The notes: generated by a model from the letters alone, not told the origin. Positions 15,422-23,153 are shown, numbered from the stretch's first letter. The stretch is 23,153 nt of DNA from CAZJOD01 sp964547525 (GCA_964547525.1 CAZJOD010000046.1:1-23153), one strand, 5' to 3'. Made by a program: numbers and translations.

Positions 15422-15922
15422 TTAATTAATAAACCTTTTAAGCTGTATATTTCCGGTAAAACTTTCAGCTCCCATTCTAACTATATAAAATCCTTTTGTT
15501 TCGGCGGTAATTGTGATAGAATCGGTACCATTTGTACTAAAGCTATGTAGTAATTCATTATCAGGTGACATCAAAATAATACCTAAATTTCCTTTCTCAA
15601 CACCTGCATCACTTTCTATAGTAAATTTATCACCTGCCTTTAGTTCGGTGACCATAATATTTTTAATACCCGATGTAAATCCGCCTTTCATTGTTAATAC
15701 ATCAATGTCATAATCTTCATATTGGCCGACTGTAGTAATATTCTTTCTTACTGTTGATGTGCTCCCCCCGGAGCCTCGGTAACTAATGCTTTTTCCCAGC
15801 AGATCATCCATTGTTAATACAGCTAATGAAGTATCGTCACCGTTACTATCTTCAATATGTTCACACGCAGTAAATAATACAATCATCAAAAATACAAGTA
15901 TTATCGATATTGCTTTTTTCAT
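15422..15922 (-). CDS. Small lipoprotein with beta-sandwich (pre-peptidase-like) domain
   Basis: The 166-residue protein begins with a lipoprotein signal: MKKAIS, a hydrophobic stretch and the lipobox LFTAC, lipidated Cys near residue 20. The mature part is predicted mostly beta. Its C-terminal half (LKAGDKFTIESDAG..., then DSITITAETKGFYIVRMGAES) resembles the bacterial pre-peptidase C-terminal/PPC-like beta-sandwich, which is often a binding or folding module. It would be anchored outside the cytoplasmic membrane. GGAAAGGAAAA precedes the ATG. It is the first gene of a two-gene unit with the URO-D-like protein, an odd pairing. The exact function is unknown. Confidence 0.75.
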   Translation of the reverse strand: MKKAISIILVFLMIVLFTACEHIEDSNGDDTSLAVLTMDDLLGKSISYRGSGGSTSTVRKNITTVGQYEDYDIDVLTMKGGFTSGIKNIMVTELKAGDKFTIESDAGVEKGNLGIILMSPDNELLHSFSTNGTDSITITAETKGFYIVRMGAESFTGNIQLKRFIN

Positions 15923-16001
15923 TTCATTTTCCTTTCCAAAATAAATAATTAATATTATAATTGATACTATTGTTATACCTCATTTTTATGCAAAAACTAA
16001 G

Positions 16002-16027
16002 AAACGAATGTAAATACCTATTCGTTT
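16002..16027 (-). terminator. Inverted repeat, possible terminator of the zinc-ribbon gene
   Basis: AAACGAAT (16002-16009) and ATTCGTTT (16020-16027) form an 8-bp stem with a 10-base loop. On the minus strand a short CTTAGTTTTT follows. It lies about 80 bases after the zinc-ribbon gene stop. The space 15923-16106 otherwise shows only AT-rich promoter-like sequence. Confidence 0.4.
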
Positions 16028-16106
16028 TTAAGTATTTGCATTAATATCAAATATTAATATCAAAAAACTATATTAAATTTGTGATAATATACCGGATTTA
16101 CACTAT

Positions 16107-16769
16107 TTAAAATAATTGGTCAATTGATTGTAAAAACGTAGCGACAAATCCAATTATAATCGGTCCTGCAAAGAACCAAACAACAGCACTTACTAAAGCA
16201 AGTATTAAAATCGCTCTGATGTAATTACGCTTATTTATATTGGCTTTTCTGCCAAACGCCCATTTGAAAATTAAAATTATATTCAAGATGGGAATACACA
16301 GTAATAAGAACATTCCTATATAAGCCCAGGTTGACATAGGTTTTTCCCTATCTTTATAGTTTTGTGCAGGCATTTGATTATAACCGGTAGGTACAGGACC
16401 GTTATATCCGCCTTGTGGTGCCGCCGACTGATTCGTTTGACTTGCATATGTTTGCTGTGCATAGTTGGGTTGGGACTGAGGCCTAGGCTGAGGTACGGGT
16501 TGAGGTTGCGGCCTAGGTTGAGGTGCGGGTTGGGGCTGTGCCTCAGGCTGGGGTTGCTCTTGAGGTTGTGCTTGAGGCTCATCTGCCGATTGTTGCTCTT
16601 TTTGAAGGTCATCGGGTTCAGGGGCCTTCTGTTCGTTTGCATTTTCCGTCTTTACAGGTTTTGCTTGTTGAACCGCAACGGCTTTTTTCGGGTCAACCAG
16701 ACTGTTTCCGCAGTTCTCACAAAAACGCGCCTTGTCATCATTTTTAACTCCACAATTTGAACAATACAT
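16107..16769 (-). CDS. Zinc-ribbon membrane protein with Pro/Gln-rich linker
   Basis: The 220-residue protein has three parts. Residues 1-25 are a zinc ribbon with two CxxC knuckles (YCSNCG and FCENCG). Residues about 40-135 are a low-complexity linker with many PQ, PQP and PRPQ repeats. Residues about 145-215 hold two hydrophobic segments separated by a basic loop (FGRKANINKRNY), as in small membrane proteins of the DUF4190/YckC-like kind. Such zinc_ribbon_2 membrane proteins are common in Clostridia and have no settled function. AAAGGAG lies 8 bases before the ATG. It appears monocistronic. The PQ-repeat DNA also opens long frames on the other strand, which I take as shadows. Confidence 0.85.
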   Translation of the reverse strand: MYCSNCGVKNDDKARFCENCGNSLVDPKKAVAVQQAKPVKTENANEQKAPEPDDLQKEQQSADEPQAQPQEQPQPEAQPQPAPQPRPQPQPVPQPRPQSQPNYAQQTYASQTNQSAAPQGGYNGPVPTGYNQMPAQNYKDREKPMSTWAYIGMFLLLCIPILNIILIFKWAFGRKANINKRNYIRAILILALVSAVVWFFAGPIIIGFVATFLQSIDQLF

Positions 16770-17014
16770 TTTTAACTCTCCTTTATAATTGATTGTATAA
16801 TTCTATCTATATATCATAATTTAACAATAACTAATTTATTAACGTTTATCAACCTTTTTTTGATTTTTATTTTTTACTTTATAATTAAGAACAAGTAGAA
16901 CAAAGAATAATTGCTTTTTAACCCGTTTATAACATGTCTGTACGGATTTAGTTTGAAATTCTACAGGTAAATCATTTCATTATTTTCATGTTCTTTATTT
17001 AGCTGTTTTGAGTA

Positions 17015-17024
17015 NNNNNNNNNN
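17015..17024. other. Assembly gap (ten N)
   Basis: Ten consecutive N join two contigs. The number is probably a placeholder, so the real distance is unknown, and the reading frame across it means nothing. The bases 16770-17014 to its left hold no gene that I can see. Confidence 0.95.
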
Positions 17025-18168
17025 ATATTGCTCCATATAAATCCGCTACACTTTTTTCACCCTTTTGCTCTATATAGAGTTCAAGCAATTTATCATTGAA
17101 GTGTTCAAATAAAATAAATTTTCTATAATCAACCATGGTGTTAACGGTTATATTACGAGTTATGTCATATGTTTTTGTATCGTAATTATCAAAAATATAT
17201 AACCCGAAAACCGCCCAAGTCATGTATTCATTGAAAATTAGAGACGGACCTTCGTAACTTAATCCTTCATACCATTTATCTCGATTAAGGAAAATATCCA
17301 CTACTTTTTTTAAATTTTTTAATCGGTCGGTCTCCGGATTAACATATTGATGATCAAACTCGGTAAAAGCAAACCTTGAAAGTATAATTTCCGTAAGGTT
17401 TATATCAAGATCCGAATCCGATTGGCTCAAGGATGTGATAATAGGTACAAAAGCTACAATTTCATTATACCCGTTTTGTTTATCTCGAAAATTATGAGTA
17501 TAATGGCTTCCACCCATTAAAGGTGAAGAGACAATTCTATAAGTATCATATCTTTGCGGAAAAACGGTTTCTAACCATTGCCACATTTGCTTTATGGGAA
17601 CAGTCTTTTTATACTCATCAATTAATTCTTCATAATATTGTTTATTCTCTTTATAAAAATCTAAAAAACCTGTCAGTATTGCAAACTGCTCAAACTCATC
17701 CAAATAACTCATATATGAGTCTGCATAACCTGAAACAGAATGTTGATCATTGTGTTTTATAGAATCACCATCAAAACCATATGCAAAAATTGTACCTACA
17801 GAGGCAACGCTTTTTGAATATACCGAAGTCACAATTTTAGAAACCACAGGATGCTCTTTATATGGAGAAAAATGATTTTTTACTTTCTCATAATATTCGG
17901 TTTGTCTATTAACCGAACCGGGATCATCCGTTCCTATGGCTAATATTATATATAAAAGCTCGAATGTAGGAGGAATATCAATTATAACCTCACCTTTGTT
18001 TGTATCAATATATTCAATGGAGAAATTAGTAAGTAAATACGATGAACTTATGTAAGGTCTATATGATTTTTTAATATTACTAATTTTTATAATGGTAATG
18101 GCTGCAATCAATACAACAATTGCCGTTATAATATAAAATTTCTTTTTTAGATTGATGTTCTTTTTCAA
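17025..18168 (-). CDS. Membrane-anchored DUF4932-like protein, cut by the gap
   Basis: About 381 residues are visible before the frame enters the gap; the true end is unknown. I chose TTG 18168 (reading MKKNINLKKK) because AAAGGATG lies about 10 bases before it; the GTG at 18201 has no site. An N-terminal hydrophobic helix (about residues 11-29) would export and anchor the protein. The body resembles DUF4932, a predicted zinc-peptidase-like family marked, as I recall, by a HEFxHxFVNP motif. Here it reads FTEFDHQYVNP, keeping E270 and H273 but with T269 in place of the first histidine. If the homology is right, the metal site is damaged or altered. A seven-codon open frame with a strong ribosome site lies upstream. 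Confidence in the gene is high, in the family moderate. Confidence 0.7.
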
Positions 18169-18222
18169 ATTTATCACATCCTTTGTTTTACATATACACA
18201 CCGCTTCAAATTTTTAAAAATG

Positions 18223-18246
18223 TTATTTATTAGGATAAAATCTCAT
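18223..18246 (-). CDS. Seven-codon upstream open reading frame (MRFYPNK)
   Basis: On the minus strand AAGGAG lies 9 bases before ATG, followed by MRFYPNK and TAA. The site is better than that of the main gene, which starts 54 bases further on. It may be a leader peptide or a decoy start; there is no codon bias for a particular amino acid that would point to attenuation. Confidence 0.3.
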   Translation of the reverse strand: MRFYPNK

Positions 18247-18282
18247 ATTAACAATCTCCTTCAAAAACTTTATTTTATTGTA

Positions 18283-18310
18283 ATAATAAAACATTGAATG
18301 GAGTTGTAAA
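18283..18310 (-). promoter_or_regulatory. Candidate promoter of the DUF4932-like gene
   Basis: On the minus strand TTTACA (plus 18305-18310), a 16-base spacer and TATTAT (plus 18283-18288) lie upstream of the small open frame. No terminator was seen between the fusion gene and this promoter, so read-through is possible. Confidence 0.4.
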
Positions 18311-18343
18311 ATCAATTGGTTAAGGTGGTTCATAGCAAGTGAT

Positions 18344-19624
18344 TTATTGTGGTGATACCATATGAAAATCAATATAATTTTTTTTCAACTCCCTATGTTT
18401 CTCCGCAATAACATCCAGCTCTTTTTTTAATTCTTGCGTCTTTGATGCAACTTCATACATATAAACACCACGGTAATCCATATTGTTTAAAGCGCCAAAT
18501 AATTTTTCCCATTGAACAGTCCCCTGCCCCGGAGCCAGATGAGAATCACTTCCTTTTCCGTCGTTATCGTTTAAATGGAGCGTAAAAAGCCTATCTTCCA
18601 CATTTTGTAGTATTATATCGGTTTCCCCCGTTATATTGGAATGTCCCGTATCAAGAACAAACCCGAATGCCGACCTTGGAAACAATTTGATTATATCTAG
18701 AATTTCAGGTCCTCTAACACCGGGCGAATTGATAGAATGATTTTCAAAAGCTACCCTTAAAGGACTTTTTTCAATACGTTCCAAAAGCATATAAAGAGAT
18801 TCTATTAATTGTTCTTTTGAACCTTTTAACGGTCTTTTTGACCCTATAATTAGTGCATGTGAAGTCAAAAACACCGCTCCCAGTTTCTCGGCAAGCTCGG
18901 TACAATACATAAATTCATCTATTTGTCGCATCCTTTCATAGGCATCCGGTGAAGACAAATCACCCGTATCCCTTGTGTGGATAGACCATACAGGAAGCTC
19001 TAACTCCCTACACATGCCACCTAATTCTGAAACGGCTTTTTTATCATTACCGTCAAAATGACCTACATCATAATATACGGTCAATTCCAGCGCATTAAAA
19101 CCTGCATCTTTAAACATAGGCATGTGAATAGACGGTTCAAAACGAACTTTATGCGTTAGGAAACCCGTCGCTATACCCATAGTTTTATTTTCAAACTTCA
19201 ATTTGTTATTAAAAAATGGTGTTGCAAGCAATTCATTAATATTCTTTTCTATTTTTAGTTTTGTTCTCTTGAATGTTTCATACGATTGATCTGTTCCGTC
19301 CATATCCGCGGGATCGGAAATATCCCAATGGATCCACCGTCCGTTTGTTAAACTTACAGGTGTTTTTTGCCTTGCAGGCTCACCTATGGTTACAACCAAA
19401 TCAAAATTTTCTCCTGTCATGCTTTGCACATGTTTGGGATATTGGTTATCCGTAATTATACCATCCTCCGCCAAAACTTTTACAGCAATCGGATGTAAGT
19501 GATTCCAAGGATCCACTCCTGCAGATAATACGGATACATTCCGGTCTGCAGATTTTCTAAGCAAGGCTTCAGCCATTTGGCTCCTACCGGCGTTACCCGT
19601 GCATATGAAAAGAACTTTTTTCAT
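18344..19624 (-). CDS. ArsC/LMW-phosphatase domain fused to a sugar isomerase-type TIM barrel
   Basis: This is one unbroken 426-residue frame with two domains. Residues 1-135 have the low-molecular-weight phosphatase/arsenate-reductase fold. The P-loop CTGNAGRS (C8, R14) is intact and the general-acid aspartate sits in WDISDPAD (D104). The resolving cysteines of thioredoxin-linked ArsC are gone: positions equivalent to B. subtilis C82 and C89 are G81 and T88. Residues about 145-420 form a xylose-isomerase-like/AP-endonuclease-2 barrel. Likely metal ligands are E294 (VAFENH), D325 (VLDTGH), H350 (LHLNDN) and E391 (MYEVAS). GGGAGG lies 8 bases before the ATG, inside the end of the M55 gene 3 bases away. 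The fusion could dephosphorylate and isomerise one metabolite. A redox arsenate role looks unlikely. Confidence 0.88.
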   Translation of the reverse strand: MKKVLFICTGNAGRSQMAEALLRKSADRNVSVLSAGVDPWNHLHPIAVKVLAEDGIITDNQYPKHVQSMTGENFDLVVTIGEPARQKTPVSLTNGRWIHWDISDPADMDGTDQSYETFKRTKLKIEKNINELLATPFFNNKLKFENKTMGIATGFLTHKVRFEPSIHMPMFKDAGFNALELTVYYDVGHFDGNDKKAVSELGGMCRELELPVWSIHTRDTGDLSSPDAYERMRQIDEFMYCTELAEKLGAVFLTSHALIIGSKRPLKGSKEQLIESLYMLLERIEKSPLRVAFENHSINSPGVRGPEILDIIKLFPRSAFGFVLDTGHSNITGETDIILQNVEDRLFTLHLNDNDGKGSDSHLAPGQGTVQWEKLFGALNNMDYRGVYMYEVASKTQELKKELDVIAEKHRELKKNYIDFHMVSPQ

Positions 19625-19627
19625 GAA

Positions 19628-20455
19628 TCATACCTCCCGAATTATCATGGGCTTATTCATTAATTTCAACAGACTTTCGGAGTCTTCCGAATATCTTACC
19701 GTAACCGGTTTCCCATCTTCCCCTCTATAACGAACTTCCCGCATAAAAGGAGATTTTAAATCCGGTAAAACAAAACTTTCTTTATCGCTTTTTAGTCTTA
19801 ATAAAGCATTTTTTGCACCTGTTTTAATTAGATCACAAGCTACTCGAGGATGTAAGTGAATTGCCGCCAAATTTCTAGCTCTGTATTGATTACATGTACA
19901 TTCATCACCTTTACCGGGAACAAGCCCTCTTTTTACTTCAACCGTTTCGATACCTTTAGCCAAATCTTGCGCTTCAATTGTAAAAGCCCGATCCCCTGAT
20001 GCAAATATACTTCGGACACCTAAAAACGCTCCACAAAAATACATTTCACCGAATTCTCCCACCGAAACACCGTTTATTGTAGAATCAAGCACATCAAACC
20101 AATTGGTATGAGCTATATGCGCATATTCAGATCCGGCTTTTGCATGTTGACCAACCCATGCCAATGCATCAAAAGTTTCATCCAAACAAAAAGGATACGG
20201 ATCGGGAAATCCTCGTATGAGGTATGTTCTTTTATCCAAATATTTTTGATTAATGCCACCGTAACCATGTCCGTCGGCGATATAAATCTCTGTGGCTCCC
20301 GCTTCAAAGAAACCTTCAACCGCAGCATTTACTTCATTTGTCAACAAGATTTTTCCTTCTTCATAATACCTCCCTTGCGGAGTAACCCAATCGTCATGAT
20401 TAATAACACCACATACACCTTCCATATCGGTCATTATAAAAATCTTCATACTCAT
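19628..20455 (-). CDS. M55-family D-aminopeptidase (DppA-like)
   Basis: The 275-residue zinc peptidase resembles B. subtilis DppA, which removes N-terminal D-alanine from short peptides. Metal-site residues are recognisable: D10 and E12 in MTDMEG, H63 in ADGHGYGG, H104 in GQHAKAG and E134 in VGEFGE. H116 (HTNW) is also conserved-looking. The length matches the family (about 275). There is no signal peptide, so it acts in the cytoplasm, where DppA forms a decamer. ATG 20455 and a second ATG two codons later both lie near AAAGGA, so the start is uncertain by two residues. It is the first gene of an operon with the phosphatase-isomerase fusion, suggesting peptidoglycan-peptide or aminoacyl-sugar recycling, though this is inference. 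Confidence 0.88.
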   Translation of the reverse strand: MSMKIFIMTDMEGVCGVINHDDWVTPQGRYYEEGKILLTNEVNAAVEGFFEAGATEIYIADGHGYGGINQKYLDKRTYLIRGFPDPYPFCLDETFDALAWVGQHAKAGSEYAHIAHTNWFDVLDSTINGVSVGEFGEMYFCGAFLGVRSIFASGDRAFTIEAQDLAKGIETVEVKRGLVPGKGDECTCNQYRARNLAAIHLHPRVACDLIKTGAKNALLRLKSDKESFVLPDLKSPFMREVRYRGEDGKPVTVRYSEDSESLLKLMNKPMIIREV

Positions 20456-20536
20456 ACTTTCCTTTCTTGGGAATGTAAGTTTTTAAATGGAACTCATCAT
20501 ATAATTTATACTGTAAATAATAACTCTCACCCTAAA

Positions 20537-20565
20537 ATCTTACCGGTATATTAATAGCATTTCAA
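20537..20565 (-). promoter_or_regulatory. Candidate promoter of the M55-fusion operon
   Basis: On the minus strand TTGAAA (plus 20560-20565), 17 bases and TAAGAT (plus 20537-20542). The leader would be about 75 bases. The 314-base divergent space 20456-20769 holds this promoter, the lyase promoter below and no gene. Confidence 0.5.
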
Positions 20566-20676
20566 CATTAAAATAAATAATTTTAAATAACGAGGAATTT
20601 TATTACAGTAAATAAACAAGGTTTCGCTGAAAAAAATTTATATGGTATAAACAAACTTGAACTAATCAAATTTTCA

Positions 20677-20705
20677 TTGCACCATAAACTTTGTATATAT
20701 ATAAT
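20677..20705 (+). promoter_or_regulatory. Sigma-A promoter of the heparinase-like gene
   Basis: TTGCAC (20677-20682), exactly 17 bases and a perfect TATAAT (20700-20705). The start would be near 20712, leaving a leader of about 58 bases. Confidence 0.7.
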
Positions 20706-20717
20706 TAAATAAAAATC

Positions 20718-20748
20718 GGTGGATAGTTGAACGATAGATAAAACCACC
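20718..20748 (+). promoter_or_regulatory. 5' leader hairpin of the heparinase-like mRNA
   Basis: GGTGG (20718-20722) and CCACC (20744-20748) can pair close to the predicted mRNA 5' end. The same CCACC region (AACC at 20742-20745) can instead pair with GGTT at 20763-20766 next to the GGAGGGG ribosome site (20758-20764). The stem is only 5 bp. Confidence 0.3.
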
Positions 20749-20769
20749 AAGGTCTCCGGAGGGGTTACA

Positions 20770-23153
20770 ATGAAAAAAACAAAAAGTGTGTTTTTTGGTT
20801 CGGATGTTTTAGATTCAATAAGAAAAAATACTGAACAAAATCCGACTGCTAAAGACACAATCTTGGCGAACGCTTCAAAATGGTTAAGCATGACTGATGA
20901 CGAATTATGGAATTTAGTATTTACACCTGTGTTAAAAAGAGCATATCACGTGCTATCCGACGGTTACTGTCCTTCATGTAGCAGCAAGGTTCCTCTTTTC
21001 AATTGGATCGTAAATGTTTGGGATCATCCTTGGAAAGTTCGGTGTCCGGAATGTAAAGAGCTGTTCCCAAAAAATGATTTTTACGAATTTTACAGATCGG
21101 GATTGGATGAAAAAGGGTTATTTGATTACTCTATAGCAAATAAGAGTTTATTAGTAAATAAGGAACCAATGCAAAACGATAAATTTGGTGTCGACAACGG
21201 AACAGGCTTTAAAGACGGTGATAACACTTGGATGTTTATCGCTTATTATTTGTTATGGGGTCAATGGACGGAATTGATATTTAAAGGTATAAAGAATCTT
21301 GCCAAAGCGTATGTTATATCCTGTGATGCGGTATATGCGAAAAAAGCCGGTATTTTGCTCGATCGTTTGGCTGATGTCTTCCCCGGATACGACTTTATGA
21401 ATCAAGGTATAATGTATGATAAAGAAAAAGTTGATCACGGATATATATCATATTGGTTTGTATCATGTCTTGACGTAAGAGATTTGGCAATAGCTTATGA
21501 TCAGATATTTGACGAGATAAAGGTTAATGAAGATTTAATTAATTTCTTACATGAAAAATCAGTGAGAATCGGCTCATCCTGTTTAAAAAATACTTTTTCG
21601 GATATACAAAGTAATATTGAAAACGGTATATTTCTAGATGCAATAAACAATCCCCAAAAAATAAAATCCAATGAACCGCAATCGGATATAACTAAATGTA
21701 TGGTCAAAACAGTATTAAACTGGCCGGATAATAAAAATGAAATTTATGAATCATTAACAAAAATAACTGAGAAAACCGGTGCGGTAGACGGAACCACAGG
21801 TGAAAAGGGGCTTGTTGTTTACAGTTCTCATGCCGTTTGGGGATATGCGAACCTTTTATGGTATTACGAGAATATGCAACCCGGTTTTATAAAGGATATT
21901 CTAACTAAATATCCTGTTATAAAAGAATCTTTTCGTTTTTTTATCGACACATGGTGCTTGCAAAAGTATTATCCACGAATAGGAGATACAGGCGCATTTG
22001 CACAGCCGGATTATGAATATGCGGTTTTATATTATTCTAAACAGTATTACAAACATTCGTATTTGGATCCTTGTACTGAATCCGTTTTATGGAAAATTTA
22101 CGAAGCTACCGGTGAGTGTGATTTTGCAAAAATTATATATATAAGTAACGGTTTTAATCATACCGATTGTTTTGAAAAAGATGTTACTATAAAAGATCGA
22201 ATCCAAACAGAAAATATGCTATATGACATAATATTAAAGTACGGAACCGATCTAAACCAAAAAAGTGTCAATAAAGAGCAATGGAGACTTGCACTGCTTC
22301 ATTGCGGATATGAAAAACACAAAAGAGTTTTATGGATAAACTACGATTCGGGTGGATACCACGGCCACTATGACGCCTTAAATATAGGACTTTTCGCAAA
22401 AGGAATCGAGTTATTACCTGATTTCGGTTACCCTCCCGTACATCTAGGGTGGAATTACGGCAACAATCCTAAAATGAAATGGTACAGGTCTACAGCGGCA
22501 CATAACACCGTCGTAGTCGACGAAAAAAACCATAATGGCCATAGAAACTTTTTATCGGATAGAGGAGTAACCGGTTTATGGGCTATAGGGAAAGATTGTC
22601 AAGCGGTTACGGTAAGTTGTGTTGAAGCTGTTAACGAGGAACGCTTCGAAAGAACTCTAGTGCTTATGAATATATCGGATGAAGATTTTTACTTTATCGA
22701 TCTTTTTAGAGTAGCCGGGGGATCCGGTCATGAAAAATATATCCACGGCACATTCGGCAAAATTTATGAACATAATTTGAATCTGAACCCGACTGAAAAA
22801 TATCAGCATGATATGTGTATGAGAAATTTTAATACCGATAAAAATCCTAAAAATAATTGGTATATGATTTGGCAAGCTGACGATAGTTTCTATAGAACGA
22901 AAGAAAATAACACACCTGTATTTTTAAAATATACCGATGTTACGGGAGCATGTGAGGTATCCACAGCCGAGTCATGGGTGGATGTATGGAGGGGAGCAAA
23001 AAATCCGAATCAAACGTCAAAAATGGAGGATTGGATTCCGTCTCTGCAAATTACAAGAAAAGGTTCCGTCGGACTAAAATCAACTTTTACCGGAGTTTTT
23101 GAGCCATTCGAATCAGAATCGAAAATTGAAAATATATCAAAGCTTTCTCTTTT
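20770..23153 (+). CDS. Heparinase II/III-family polysaccharide lyase, 3' end outside window
   Basis: About 794 residues are visible and the frame is open at the window end. GGAGGGG precedes the ATG. There is no signal peptide, so it probably acts on imported oligosaccharides in the cytoplasm. Residues 67-95 contain two CxxC pairs (C67/C70 and C92/C95), a likely zinc ribbon inside the N-terminal region. Residues about 150-480 form the alpha/alpha-toroid. From about 525 the heparinase II/III beta-sandwich begins, with GGYHGHYDALNIGLF (His near 531-533) and AHNTVVVDEKNH near 577, the segments that typify the family. Members cleave uronic-acid polysaccharides such as heparan, alginate or related glycans by beta-elimination. 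The divergent M55 operon and the scaffolded sugar locus suggest glycan use, with the substrate unknown. Confidence 0.88.
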   Translation, partial: MKKTKSVFFGSDVLDSIRKNTEQNPTAKDTILANASKWLSMTDDELWNLVFTPVLKRAYHVLSDGYCPSCSSKVPLFNWIVNVWDHPWKVRCPECKELFPKNDFYEFYRSGLDEKGLFDYSIANKSLLVNKEPMQNDKFGVDNGTGFKDGDNTWMFIAYYLLWGQWTELIFKGIKNLAKAYVISCDAVYAKKAGILLDRLADVFPGYDFMNQGIMYDKEKVDHGYISYWFVSCLDVRDLAIAYDQIFDEIKVNEDLINFLHEKSVRIGSSCLKNTFSDIQSNIENGIFLDAINNPQKIKSNEPQSDITKCMVKTVLNWPDNKNEIYESLTKITEKTGAVDGTTGEKGLVVYSSHAVWGYANLLWYYENMQPGFIKDILTKYPVIKESFRFFIDTWCLQKYYPRIGDTGAFAQPDYEYAVLYYSKQYYKHSYLDPCTESVLWKIYEATGECDFAKIIYISNGFNHTDCFEKDVTIKDRIQTENMLYDIILKYGTDLNQKSVNKEQWRLALLHCGYEKHKRVLWINYDSGGYHGHYDALNIGLFAKGIELLPDFGYPPVHLGWNYGNNPKMKWYRSTAAHNTVVVDEKNHNGHRNFLSDRGVTGLWAIGKDCQAVTVSCVEAVNEERFERTLVLMNISDEDFYFIDLFRVAGGSGHEKYIHGTFGKIYEHNLNLNPTEKYQHDMCMRNFNTDKNPKNNWYMIWQADDSFYRTKENNTPVFLKYTDVTGACEVSTAESWVDVWRGAKNPNQTSKMEDWIPSLQITRKGSVGLKSTFTGVFEPFESESKIENISKLSL

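Noticed and set aside
16362..16760. Long plus-strand frames opposite the zinc-ribbon gene
   Set aside because: They arise from the Pro/Gln repeat DNA read backwards (Arg/Leu-rich). They lack a ribosome site, and the minus-strand frame has clear CxxC motifs.
16839..16846. TTAACGTT upstream of the zinc-ribbon gene as a third operator
   Set aside because: It matches only 9 of 12 core positions in very AT-rich DNA and is too likely by chance.
18344..19624. Two genes joined by a sequencing error
   Set aside because: The domain junction is an ordinary linker with no stop codon, internal ribosome site or start context, and both domains are complete in one frame.

Overview
The window is AT-rich (roughly 35-38% G+C by eye). 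It has strong AGGAGG-type ribosome binding sites, sigma-A-like promoters, lipobox lipoproteins and a LacI-type sugar regulon. This suggests a Gram-positive anaerobe of the Clostridia type, probably an uncultured or metagenome-assembled one. A run of ten N at 17015-17024 is a scaffold join, so linkage between the left (1-17014) and right (17025-23153) parts rests on the assembly.

Left edge: the 3' end of a long-chain acyl-CoA synthetase gene (+ strand) with its terminator. Next come three tandem 79-bp hairpin-bearing repeats lying between convergent genes. From 1.1 to 14.1 kb everything is on the minus strand and forms a sugar-catabolic locus. Reading in the direction of transcription, unit A starts at a good sigma-A promoter near 14.2 kb. 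It encodes a Gfo/Idh/MocA protein, a metal-dependent amidohydrolase, an L-fucose/arabinose-isomerase-like protein, a GNAT acetyltransferase, a second Gfo/Idh/MocA protein and an FGGY sugar kinase. A lone solute-binding lipoprotein follows with its own promoter and no permeases nearby. Unit B follows: a class-III aminotransferase-like protein, a third Gfo/Idh/MocA protein and a LacI-family regulator. The promoters of units A and B both carry the same 14-base operator CCGTTAACGTTAAC just downstream of the -10 box, so the LacI protein at the end of unit B probably controls both units and itself.

The most interesting chemistry is in the three Gfo/Idh/MocA proteins. All three have lost the lysine of the family's EKP motif and instead carry a Y-x-T-H motif. 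I recall the same combination from the NAD-dependent glycosidases (GH109-like). I infer a redox-assisted glycoside- or polyol-processing pathway rather than three ordinary dehydrogenases; the substrate cannot be read from the sequence.

From 14.3 to 17.0 kb (minus strand) lie a URO-D/methyltransferase-fold gene paired with a small lipoprotein, and a zinc-ribbon membrane protein with a Pro/Gln-rich linker. Right of the gap are a membrane-anchored protein resembling DUF4932 and a two-gene operon. That operon encodes an M55 D-aminopeptidase-like protein and an unusual fusion of an ArsC/LMW-phosphatase domain with a xylose-isomerase-like TIM barrel. Divergent from it, a heparinase II/III-type polysaccharide lyase (+ strand) runs off the window. 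No RNA genes, CRISPR arrays, transposases or phage genes were seen.
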